Origin: Aphelocoma coerulescens
Taxonomy: Eukaryota > Chordata > Aves > Passeriformes > Corvidae
Length of the DNA stretch: 64,000 nucleotides
Assembly (NCBI RefSeq): GCF_041296385.1
Contig: NC_091013.1
Span: forward strand, 7,082,001-7,146,000
Direction: 5' to 3'
Part shown: piece after piece, positions 12,681 to 23,765 of the stretch
Layout of the letters: each line of letters opens with the position of its first letter
Numbering within the stretch: the first letter of the stretch is position 1
The notes under the pieces: model-generated
Database searches by the model: none
Told to the model about the DNA's origin: nothing
Seen by the model: the letters and a program-made list of their open reading frames with translations, nothing else
Program-made: the position numbers and the translations under genes

Positions 12681-15600
12681 TTTGTCAGGAGAAACTCAAC
12701 AGGAGTGACAGTGGTCAGATGCAAGCAGATGGGCCAGCATGAAACAGCGATGAAACACTAATAAACAGTGCAGCCCCAATGTTGTTCTGTCTCACAGGCA
12801 CCCACTGACAAGGAGAATTTCAACCTCCTCTGAAATTTCTGGGAAGTCCTCCCAGGGAAAGTGGGCAATACAGAAATAAGCTGTCAGGAGGACAACAAAA
12901 CCTGGCACAGCAGTGTGGCAAGCATGTAAATTTGACTTTACAACTCCAAATAAGAGCTGGCTGGTTGGAGGCATGACTGCAAAAGTCAGGACAACTGCAC
13001 TAAGCTTGAGGCAACAACGTAAATCCAGCATGAATTTTACATCGTTAGAGAAAAGGACAAGCTATAGTCAGTGTGATCAGAAATAGATAGCAAAGGGTGA
13101 AGTCCTCTCTTTGCAAAGAGATTTATTCTTTCTTTGGAAAGAGATTCCAATTCCAAGCAGAAGCCAGCTGAGCACAGGTTAAGGGTCAGAAGGGTAGTCA
13201 AGCTCTCCACTGAAGTTACCTAAGGGGGAGCAGGAAAGAAGATCACAAGGGGAAGGGCCAGAGCCAGGATTTGCATCTTGGCAATAAGGCTAAATTGGAG
13301 AAGGCAGATCAAAGGACAGGGATAGAGAACATCAATATGGCAAGAGAGAAGAAGAGGAGCCACTGCTTTTTAGGAAAGAATGAAGAAGGGAGCATCAGGC
13401 CACAACACTTTGCACCCAGGTGGGGAATGGAAAGGCAGATAAGGATTTCTGCAGAAAAAACATTGGGCAAAGGGATATGGGTCTCTAAGGAAGAAGAGTG
13501 AAGCAAATCACTCAGACTCTTAGGTTTGGCTCTACTACTCCTTTCAAATGGGACATGAACAACAAAGGACAGGCAAGAAGAAGCAAGGTGACTTGAGCAG
13601 TGTCAGTCAGAGGGAGGATGCAATGACCACAGTAGAGGAAGAGGAGACTTGCAGAGGATGGATTGGAAGGAGGCCAAAGCTGGGAGAAATGGGCAAAACC
13701 AGGCACACACTAAAAAGGTGTGGATATGAATCATGGCTTACCTGGCAGGAGAAGGGAAGAGTTTGGGAGGTGAAATGAACAGAAAGATCTCATGAGAAAC
13801 TCTCCAGATGTGTGAATTGTAAGGATGTGAAGGGGGTGCACATGGAGGCACTGGAGGGACACAAGGGAGAGGAAGGAGGAGGGAGAAGGATTCCAGGAAA
13901 CAAAGCAGAGAGTAGTGAAAGCTAAAAACATTACAAATAAAAAACATTACAAATACACAAACCCAAAGATCCCCAGTGCCTACAAATGGCATCTTTTCTC
14001 TGTTTCAGGGGAGGGGAAGGGGGTAGAATTGTTTTGACTTAGATCTCCCTTGTTTTGCCTGCAGCTGCTGTTTTCCTGCCTGTTTCAGAGAGGTGAAAAT
14101 ACCCTTTAGAATGGAGATGGCCATTGCCTACATTACACAGGCGGTGCTGCTCCTCCACCAGGCAGTTTGTAAACAACAGCTTCCTGGCTAAAATGAATTT
14201 TTTTTTTTTTTTCTTGGCAAAAATATTAACACCAAATGCCTTTTCCTATTTTTCATTCAAGGCAATGGGCAAAAGAAAACTTCAGAAGCATTCATATGAA
14301 TATTTAAAAGTAGGGAAAATAAACAGTCTAGATATGCTGCAATTCCATCTCGTTCCCACTGGCAAAATGATGTCAATACATCTCTCCAAAGAGCAGTTAC
14401 ACTGGCATTTATTGGTCCTCGTCAGCTGCTGATTGGAGGAGGAAGGAGGTAATGTTCAAGAAACCAGCATATTGGAGGGGTCCCATTTCGTGCTTTGGGA
14501 TTTGGATTTGCTCACAGCATTACCCAGCTCCACCAATTCATTTCCCCTTGCACACGTAGGTTCAGCACTGAATCAGATTCGCCTGCGCCTTCCCCTCCCT
14601 GTTCTCCCATTACTGAAGGAGGCGACACGGTGAGAAGTGTGAGCCGAGGGTGATTAAAGGGATTCCAATTCCATGCACCAGCGGTTGCTCGGGAGGCCCA
14701 TGACTTTATTTGCTCTTATCTGTGAGCCATTTACGCCACATTTAACCCACTGTGTGACAGAAACAATACCATGCTTAATTCTTACCGCTCCAGTGGAAGT
14801 GTACTTGGGATTGTGAATATTCAGGTTTTAAAAGTATCCGTACTATTCCCAGTGTTTTAGTTTGGGCTGAGCGATTGTTGCTTTTTATTTTTATTTTTTT
14901 TCTGGAGGCCGAAAGTCACTGCTCAGCTCTTGCCACTGCTATCTTCTTTCTTGTGCCTTCCTTCTCTGACAGCTGACAGAAGATACTTCCTGGGCTTATT
15001 TCACTGGAACCCCTCCTATCTCTTACCTGTATCCTGTAGCACATCAGATGGGATAAAGATAAGGAAAGCTTTCCCGTTTTAGTGCAGGAAATGAAAGTGG
15101 TTGGCCAGGTGCGACAGAAACAGCTCACAGCTGCCCACATTAATACACAATAGCCTGAACTCGTAAATTATGTCTAGTTTGTCCTCTGAGTGGGCAACAA
15201 GATCCAGAGCTCATCCGCGGAAAGCCTGAAAAGAGCTGGATTCAGGGAAGAGCTGGATTCTCTGGATGCTAGAGAGCTGGAACAGCCCTGCCCCGAGGCA
15301 TTTCTGATGCAAGCGCGGGGAGTACGCGGACCACTGGGGAAAGCTTTGATGACGGAGTGGAACACATCCCTTCCGCAAGAAATTCCTCCGGGAGAGATGG
15401 TGCTGCAAAACCTGCCTGGCTTCCCATGAAAAGCCTTCCTCAGGCTACCTTCGGGAATGCCTCTGCTGCGGTGCAGCGCAGCAAAGGGCGGAACAAAACC
15501 TGTCCCCACCGCCTCGGCAGTGGGCGTAAAACAAGCCCAGCAATTTGAAAGGCAAAGAGCAACCTCCTCAGTGAGGTGACTAAAGAGGGACGAATAACAG

Positions 15601-16691
15601 ATAAGGTGCTTTGCAAGTCAAAACAAATTTAACTGGCTTTGGTCAATGGGATGGGAGACCGGGCAACCGCAGGGGAATTATGCTCTGCAATAGTTTAATA
15701 GGGTGTAGGCAAGACACGTTTCAAATGGCCACATGAAATGAGAAGACGCAAGAAAAGGTTTTAGTGAAATATTTCACTTTGACCAGAAATCACTTGCCAA
15801 GTTTTTCCGTTAATGAATAGCTTTGTGTTAACTAAAAGCTGTGGTTTTGTTTGAAATAAAAATTGCTGAAGTCCAGCTGTGATGTGCTTTCTGCTACTAA
15901 ATATTTCTAAATCAGTGGATATAACAAGTCTCAGCTCATATGTAACCAACAAAAAATCCAGAATTGCTTGGCACTGCTGAAAAGCAGTTATGAAAGAAGT
16001 TATGGGGAGAAAACCACTATTTCTCCTAACGATAGAAGGTTCTGAATATTCTGTGTCTTGATGTTATCTCTTCTTTAGCCTATTCAATATTACCACATAA
16101 ATTCCCTCTCTGATTTCAACAATGCTGTCAGCAAATATTCCAGAGTTAAAAGTAGAAACCCTGAACAATTTATTCATAACCTTAGCCTCATTTTTTATTT
16201 GCAAAGTACTGGTGAATACATTTAGTATTCAGAAATGTGCTTATTGCCAAGTATTTTTCAATTAATCCTTCAGTGTGCCCAGCAAGTATTCATAGGATTT
16301 AAATGTTGAGCTTTTGTTATGTCATTTTCTTCATTTGGGTAAGTCACTGTCTTCTGGCTCCTTAACCCATGCAGAACTTGTCCTTGCACAAGAATTTGTG
16401 AAGGAAGATTTACAGATATGTAATTATCAGTCAGCAGCCGATCAGCACCAAATTAAGCACTCTTGTAAACAGCGCTTCTGACAGATTTGGCTGCTGCAGT
16501 TCTTACCAGCTTCAGTGAGATTTCTGTGGTACAGGTGATGGTGATCTGGCTCTTTTGTGTAATGTCTTAGACGTGTTAATAGTGCCTTTCTGGGGCCGAT
16601 TTTTAAAGGTATATCAGCATAACTAGTTGCAGGGTTACCTCCAAGTAAGACATGAAAAGACTAAACTGACCAAGTGTTTAATCTCTTTATC
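12681..16691. other. Non-coding sequence with a purine-rich tract and a CpG-rich patch
   Basis: About 4 kb without a recognised gene. From about 13200 to 13960 the plus strand is strikingly purine-rich (many GGAGA and GAAGA words). At 15210-15560 there is an isolated CpG cluster, listed separately. The stretch near 16390-16560 is not repetitive and looks like a possible conserved non-coding element. Confidence 0.5.
15210..15560. promoter_or_regulatory. Isolated CpG-rich patch (possible small CpG island)
   Basis: About 17 CpG dinucleotides occur in about 340 bp (for example TCCGCGG, AGCGCGGGG, TACGCGG), against a CpG-poor background on both sides. It contains a 12-bp direct repeat AGAGCTGGATTC at 15232-15243 and 15249-15260. 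A 79-codon plus frame (15190-15429) and a 111-codon minus frame (15174-15509) overlap here, neither with recognisable protein content. It could be an orphan promoter or enhancer, or a GC-rich relic of a lost coding sequence. Confidence 0.4.
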
Positions 16692-16839
16692 AGGAACTGT
16701 AGTGACAGGTCAAGGAATAATGGGTTCAAACTGAAAGAGGGGAAATTAAGATTTGATATTAGGAAGAAATTCTTTACTGTGAGGGAGGTGAGGCACTGGT
16801 ACAGGCTGCCCAGAGAAGTTGTGGATGCCCCATCCCTGG
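16692..16839 (+). mobile_element. CR1 LINE fragment, truncated at both ends
   Basis: Contains the CR1 3' UTR phrases GACAGGTCAAGGAATAATGG, TTTGATATTAGGAAGAAATT and CAGGCTGCCCAGAGAAG, ending at CCATCCCTGG. The normal remainder of the element, including the 8-bp terminal repeat, is absent. Confidence 0.88.
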
Positions 16840-16853
16840 AAAAAAAAAAAAAA
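16840..16853 (+). repeat. Poly(A) run, 14 nt, at a CR1 break
   Basis: Fourteen A sit where CR1 normally reads CCTGGAAACATTC. The run probably grew from that AAA triplet; similarity to CR1 stops immediately after it. Confidence 0.85.
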
Positions 16854-17828
16854 GCAGCAGGAATACAAAATCTCCTTTGCCACAACTTTTCTCAGGTCAC
16901 TGAAAGCATTTTAATTTGTCCAGGCTTTTTTTACCCTCTTTTCCTTTCTGTGCCGCTTTATATTGCCATTCATTCTTTGATCTCTCTCCCCTTTTACATA
17001 AATGATTTGCCCTGACACCAATACACCACGGAGTAAATGAATCACTGCAGCAGTCATTATGAAAATATAAATCACTAGTTATCTGTTCCTGCATGTGTAG
17101 GCAGACAATATATTCAGTAATAAACCATGTGCTGAAATGGAGAGATTTATCTGCTGTGTAATCTTTGGGAAAATGCTTGCACCTAATATGGATCTGTGGA
17201 ACTGTGATCTCACCCAGTACGAGGTGGGTGTGGAAGAGCAGGATTGGTTTCTGTTCTCATAAAAGAAAAAAATGTAGCCAAAAATGCATCCAGGCCAGAG
17301 TGAAAAACAAAAAATATTCCACAGAGGATTAAAAGGAAATGCCAAGTCAAGAGAAAGATAAAGCCATAACCCACAGAATGGGGAAGAAATCCCTTAGTAA
17401 AAAAACAACTTCCCATATGGTCTCCCAATACCCAAGAAGAATCAGGGGCAATAAGCAGGAAGAGTAAAAAAAATGTATTATGTCTTGAATTGCTCCTCTG
17501 ACTATATTCCCAGCAATGCAGATTATCCTCAGAGGCAGAAAAAGAACAGATGTACACAATAATAATTCCCAAAAGATAGAGTCTATTAAAAAATTCCTCC
17601 AGGACTTTTTACCACATTATCTCCTGGAGAAAGCCAGCAGGTGGGGAAATCCTCCAACCTATTTGTCAAAGTGAATCATCACCTGGATTTGATGTTGATT
17701 GTGGAGGAGGTAAGGTTCCCAAACCTTTCCTTACCTACACAGCCACACAGAGGACAACTTCTGCAAACAACAGAAATAACAAACACAGAGGCAGCAGCTG
17801 TTGGCCATTGCTGCACAGGCAGTGGAAC
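16854..17828. other. Non-coding unique sequence
   Basis: About 1 kb between a broken CR1 and an LTR. Overlapping short minus-strand frames near 17079-17572 have hydrophobic content but match no family and carry no supporting splice or start context. Confidence 0.5.
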
Positions 17829-18290
17829 TGATGCCTTGGAGTGGCTACCTGGAAACAGAGTCTAGAGAAGATTAAGAGAATAAAAGCAGGTATTTATTGA
17901 AGGGCCTTCAACAAAGGTACACTATGGGCACAGAGCCCTAGGGCTACACCCAAAAAGGACGCCAGGTCACGGGTTTTTCACACTTTTAGAAGTTTGGTCC
18001 CTTTGCATATCAGGGTTAATTCTCCAATTACAATTTCAGGTAATGATGTCATTACCCCAAGTTTGTTCCACCTTACCAGAGGCTCAGTTTACATATTTTG
18101 GAGCCTGGGACAACAAGGTGTCCTTGAGTCCCAGACCCAGAAAGGATTTGTTATGTCTAACCAGGATGGGAGAACAGTAGCTAACAGGCTATGGAGTTTT
18201 AGTTACACACTAAAGCAGTACAGGATCTGAAAAATATAAAAGCTAAATCCTAAGGCATAACAAGGGTAAAATGGGCATAGTCTAAACCCA
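17829..18290 (-). mobile_element. Endogenous retrovirus LTR (solo), minus strand, ERVK-like
   Basis: On the minus strand the block reads as a promoter-like U3, a TATA-like ATATGCAAAG element (about 17999-18013), a GTACCTTTG segment, and a poly(A) signal AATAAA near 17895-17900, then a U5 ending near TGATGCC on the plus strand. This order and the phrases GTACCTTTGTTGAAGGCC and AATACCTGCTTTTATTC resemble LTRs of songbird class II elements as I remember them. No internal gag, pol or env sequence flanks it. The edges are approximate because no convincing target duplication was found. Confidence 0.55.
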
Positions 18291-20851
18291 CCTGGTACCT
18301 GCAATTAATCTCCCTCCCTTAATCTGATTGTCCATCTGATGTGTTCTGCAGATGGAGGGAGGTGCTTACATTAACCACTGAATGGAAACCCCTCCCTCAC
18401 TTTCAGTGTCTCATTTATAACCCATCATAGAGCAATGCTAGGAAGGTGCTTAGCCCTTGACAAGCTCAGGCAGAAAGTGAAGATAAGGATCTCTGAGATG
18501 TCATCCCAATGCCATCAGAATGTGCCTGTGCAAGTCCCATCAAAATCAGCTGGAAAATTTTGTGTGTGCCTGTGAGAAAGGCTTTGCTGCTCCATTCTTG
18601 GAGCAGTAGCTGGAAGGCTGAGAGCAGCTGGTGGCGGCACCTGATACTGGCATGGTAGAAACATCCAGGGAATTTGGGAATATCCTTAATCTTTTCTGCA
18701 GTGGCTGGACATAAATAAACAGGTAAATAAGTATATGAGGAGTGAAAACACCACCCTACACCCCTGAAAACCAGATTTAATTTAACAGTAGAAAATACTC
18801 AGTTAGAGAAATTTTCTGAATCACAAGGGGACATGACCATAAAACCATGTATATGCTTATCTGGTAAAAAGAAAGCTTCTGGAATATTTAATTATTTTAT
18901 AATTACATTTGATAGGGAATATTTCTTTAGAAATAGATTCTTTTGTTTTTCACATTTAAAGTTGTTGAAACTGAATAAAAAAGGCATCCTTTAATGGTAA
19001 CAGAATAGACAGTTTTAAGCTTCCACCTCCTCTGTAGTACTTTGATTTCTGGCAAGATGAAAATTGTGTGAATAAGGGGGGAAAGCCTTAGCACCACATA
19101 TTTCCTATGTTCTGAATCACAGGAACAAAGAACAGGCTTTTTTGAGAAGAAATTTCTGGAACATCTGAGGAGGAAAATAGTTTTGTCTTTGAAGTGCCTG
19201 ATCCTATTTAAGTATCAGATCTACATCTTCTTTATCTTTTGATTTTCCAAACTGAGGGATAAAATGGAAATGAGAATTTTCTATCTCCTCCAGCATGTTT
19301 GAGATAACAGAAATCACAGCTTCAAAAAAGAAGACAAATGATGGCAGAATTGATCCATGCCAGCTCCTTAAGTATTTCTGGATTATCAGGAGGTGAAACC
19401 CTGACAGCATTTTGTAGACCACTCCTCTGGCAGCAGTTCTCACTCTCTGAGGCTTCTCCACAGCTGCCATTTACAAGCTGCCTCTCCATTTGGGGAAGTC
19501 AAAATTTTTGTGCAGTGCAGTGGCTCAGAGCAAGCTTTGGCAGGGGTCAGTGAGGTGCTTAGGGTCATTAATAACTAAAATAACTCAATAATATTTACTT
19601 CAAAGGGAGGTTGAAGTTGGGTTATAATTCCTCAGTCCTTCAAAGTATCAACAACAAAATGACAACACAAAGTACTGTGATACCACAGTACAGCCATAGG
19701 GGCTTTCTGACCCTTCTACTAGATAAAAGGAGAAAGGATGCAAAATCTTTCCCTTAAACAGTTTATGTTGTGTTGAGATTCCATACAGAAAATAACAAGG
19801 CACACATAATAATCACCTACAGCTCTGGAAACCAGCCCTGCCTCTCTCCCAGGTAACATCATGTCTGTCCTTTAATTCTAGGTTTTGCTTATGTAATTGT
19901 ACCACACAAACAGGTGGGATCCCAAGCATCACTGAAGTTGCATTGAAGGGGGTTTTGGTCAATGGAAAGTTTCTCTACTACATCTAATCACGAATTCTCT
20001 TTATCAGGAAGGCATTTGCCATTGATAGGTGGGAAGATAAGCTAAATGACACCTCTTTGAAAACACTCAAACATGTTTTATCATGATCGATTGCTTAACC
20101 AAAGGTATTCTGTAAAAAAGACAGATCTCTAAAGGTTCCAAGAAGAAATACTTGAGTGAATACTCGTGGATGATTTGTATTAGTTAGCCCATAACAACAA
20201 GCATTTCTCCTGCTCCTGTTTGCACAGTTTCACATCCAATTTATATTACAGTCAGCTAATGTGACTTGCCATCTGCCCACACAGGACAGACAAGCATTTG
20301 TTTTCAAGCAGCTGTGCTGGTGGTAATGTTACCACCCTGGCTCCTGTGCCACTTTTTGCTCCCTGTTAGCAAAAACCAGACTGCTTTTCTGATTGCTCCC
20401 TAAGCAATTGAGTTAAAATGACCTCTATGAACAAACACCTGCCACTGGATTTCTTTGAGCTGGCCCTTCCCGTTTGGACTGAAGCGAGCTGGGAAGCATT
20501 TCCATGAGTTCCTGTGCTGACAGGTACCGAGCAGCAGCCTCCAGCTGCAGCACAGCACCAAGAAACTGAGGGCAGGCTGAGGGGAGCATCCTTGTCCAGC
20601 AGCAGGGTTCAACCTGGAAGAGTGTCTGTCTGCAGCCAAAGTGCAAAAGTGTTCAGAAATGTGATCATGTCAAAGCACAACATTGCACTACATAAGAGCA
20701 ATTGTTTCTTTCTCATTTCAGAATGCTGTTACTGTGGTAAATGCAGGAGTGAAATACATGTATATTTCCAGATATTATTGACATTTGTTATGTGTTTGGT
20801 GGCACTTTTGTTTCATTTCCCTTCCTCTTTGAGGAAAAAAAACAACCATCA
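18291..20851. other. Non-coding unique sequence
   Basis: About 2.6 kb with no recognised repeat, exon or RNA gene. A small inverted repeat, CCATCTG and CAGATGG with a 10-nt spacer, lies near 18331-18354. Confidence 0.5.
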
Positions 20852-20889
20852 AGACTTTATCTTGTGACAAAGACTTTATCAAGTGACAA
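20852..20889 (+). repeat. 19-bp tandem duplication beside an LTR
   Basis: Unit 1 (20852-20870) AGACTTTATCTTGTGACAA and unit 2 (20871-20889) differ at two bases. The second unit ends two bases before the LTR start at 20892. Confidence 0.85.
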
Positions 20890-20891
20890 AT

Positions 20892-21454
20892 TGTCCTGGG
20901 TTGAGGTGTATTCTATTACCATCCTCATGAGCTGTTGAAATCAGGTGGGGCAGTGTTTCCTTGCCTCCTCCTCCCAGACTATCTTGCTGTTAATGGCCCA
21001 TCCATTCCTTGTTGCATGACTCAGAGATAACTCCCTCCGGACCATCTTCTGTTAATGAGCCTAATCAACACTTGGCCTCATGACTCATTACCCCATTGTG
21101 AGATGCTCCGCCCAGGGGGAGGAACCAAGCATCCCATCGTGGATATAATCTGAGATGCTGAACACCAGAGACAATCCTTTCCACTGGATTTCCAGAGGAG
21201 AGGAGCTACACAGCCACCACTGGACTTTCTGAGGAAGAGCAGACCCCTTTCCTACAGGATCACCACTTCAGAGGATTGCAGCCACCATTCTACCAGACTG
21301 CTGCCACCACCCTGCCTAACAGGGACTCAGGTTGTATCTTGACTCTGTCAGTTTGAACCAGTGTTTTCTTGTAGTTTTTCCTTTTCTTTAATTTCCCCAT
21401 TAAATTGTTATTCTGAATTGGTGCCTCCCACTGGTTTGTTTTCAAACTAGTATA
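20892..21454 (+). mobile_element. Solo LTR of an endogenous retrovirus
   Basis: Starts with TGTCCTGGGTTGAGG, a start I associate with passerine LTRs. It contains a TATA-like GGATATAATCTG (about 21143) and a late ATTAAA poly(A) signal (about 21400), giving a U3-R-U5 order on the plus strand. The bases CAAAT occur just before it (20887-20891) and at 21455-21459, consistent with a 5-bp target duplication. With those edges the 3' end is not the usual CA, so the right boundary may be off by a few bases. No internal viral sequence is present, as expected after LTR-LTR recombination. Confidence 0.65.
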
Positions 21455-21459
21455 CAAAT

Positions 21460-23475
21460 TAAAGTAGGGTTTTTTAAAGTGGCAACTTAAAAGTGGAATA
21501 AATCTCTAAGTTCCACCTGTGTGTACACAGAGGAGGTCATAAGTCCTGCAGAGCACATTTCTTATTTTCATTTGAAATCAACAGGCTGGGCTTTTGCTGT
21601 CATTTTATGCCACAAAGTGACAAGGGAGGGCTGTACGTATTTTGTATGTAGATTTTTTTAAGTCAGTTCATTTCAAAATGGACATTCAGAGAAAGATACT
21701 AAAGGTGTCCTTGCCTGCATTAAAGGAAACTGGCTTAATTCATGAGCCTTCAAATACTAGTCCCTAGCCCTATGCTAATGTGCTGCATTTTAAAATGGCC
21801 TAAGACTGATTAGTTGTTAGCTGTAAGTTGAGATTCAGGACATTCTGAAAGGATTCACAGCGTATAAAAATCTTTTCAACAAAGTAAGACAATGGCACTT
21901 TGTGTTTGATCCTCCTGCAGGTGATATCCAGTTTGGTCAGGGGGTCTCCAGCCTGAATTGCAGCTCCAGCACAAACCTGGAGAAGTTCTGCCTTATTGTG
22001 CCGTCCCAGCCTTTGCTTTCTGCCCCCAGCACCTCCCAGATGCTCCTTCCATGGGGTAGAAGGGTCTGACCTCAAGCACTGTGCATGGTTTGAAGACATT
22101 TGATAGACTGGCCCCATTAGACTTCTGAAAATTCATTTTAATCATCTTTCTTCAATAATAATAAAGAATCTGTACTTTTTAGATGCTTCAGGGTATTTTT
22201 TTACATTAGATATGCAACTACTCTACAGTTGTACACAAACTAATTTCAAAATAGGGACCTTTTTACGTGCGGTGTGGGAGAGAAAGGATGTCAGGCAGCT
22301 CTATCTGAGCCTTGGATCTTTGGTGGATGTAATGTCCAGACAGAGGGGGCAAAATGAAGCCACTGCTATTAACTGGAACAAAATCTATGAGTGGAAAAGT
22401 TGTTATCAAAATCATACCCATGATAGCATGTCCAACATATTAGTCTAAATATTTCATTAATTAACTTCAAATATTTGAGTAATTATTCTCCCTCGTTGCC
22501 CTAAGGTTTTCCATTCTTCAAAGTGATAGTTTCTGTCCAGAATGAAACCACCTCTGTTCTGAAGCATTTAGATAAAATCTGGGGAGCTGCTGTCCTCTGT
22601 CCTTCCTAGACAGTAGAGCAGTTTAAAAAATTTGTGATCCATTTTATACCTGTATTCATACAAGTATTCAGATCTCTTAATTTCTAATTCCCAACCAGAG
22701 AAAGAATTATTCCAAAGTCTTTCTCCCTGCCCTTATTTTTAAAGGGAGTTTAAAATTAGGGAAGTGGAACTTCTCCTCATGGGAGAGGAAGCCTAACATC
22801 CTTGCCTGTTGTTCTTCTAAACCTGATATAATTAAGTCCCAGGAAAGCTCCATCTCACCAGCAGAGAGTTTTATTTTAATGAATAATGCTTTCTCTTTAA
22901 AGAGTAATATGTGTCTGCAAGACATGTCTTGGTTTTACAAAATGTGGCCTTGGAGAGCAGAACCCGCTTGAACCACAAGCTCACCACAGGCTTTGGCTGG
23001 ATGATGCTTTGGTACAACAAGGGCGACCTGTGGAAACATGTTCCCTTTGTGCTTCTCCAGCTCTTTTCCCCTTTTCAGCAATAAATACTGTGACAGACAG
23101 ACACCGTGGTGCTCAGAGGCAGCAGAGCTCGTGGAGCAGTTACACAAGCTGCTCGAGGCAGAGCCAGCAGTCTGCCATAACCATGACCTTAAATAGCTTT
23201 TCTCTTTATGCCAATTCAAGCCATGGTTTGACTGTGCTGCAGATCTGGCTTCAGGACTGCTAACACAGGAGCAGAAATGCTGTGGTCACATAACACCATG
23301 CATTGATCCAATATAAATTCACTCTGCCAGCTCAAATCTGCTGAAACAATATCAAGAGGTTATGTTCATATAGGCAGGCTTCATTTTGTACAGTGTATTC
23401 ACACCCCTCTGTGCTCCTGAACACGTCTCATCAGTCCTGCCAGAGTCAGCAGGAAACCAGCACAGACTCGACCCT
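21460..23475. other. Non-coding unique sequence
   Basis: About 2 kb of unique sequence with short frames only. No repeat family or splice-flanked frame recognised. Confidence 0.5.
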
Positions 23476-23765
23476 CTCCTCTCCTCTCCTCTCCTCTCCT
23501 CTCCTCTCCTCTCCTCTCCTCTCCTCTCCTCTCCTCTCCTCTCCTCTCCTCTCCTCTCCTCTCCTCTCCTCTCCTCTCCTCTCCTCTCCTCTCCTCTCCT
23601 CTCCTCTCCTCTCCTCTCCTCTCCTCTCCTCTCCTCTCCTCTCCTCTCCTCTCCTCTCCTCTCCTCTCCTCTCCTCTCCTCTCCTCTCCTCTCCTCTCCT
23701 CTCCTCTCCTCTCCTCTCCTCTCCTCTCCTCTCCTCTCCTCTCCCCTCCTCTCCTCTCCTCTCCT
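23476..23765 (+). repeat. (CTCCT)58 pentanucleotide array
   Basis: Fifty-eight 5-bp units in 290 bp; the only break seen is a T-to-C change at 23745 (CTCCC). The plus strand is all pyrimidine. The long Leu-Leu-Ser-Ser-Pro frames over it come from the repeat. Because 5 is not a multiple of 3 all three frames stay open. Confidence 0.98.

Noticed and set aside
23476..23765. CRISPR-like array
   Set aside because: The units are contiguous 5-mers without spacers, and the DNA is vertebrate.
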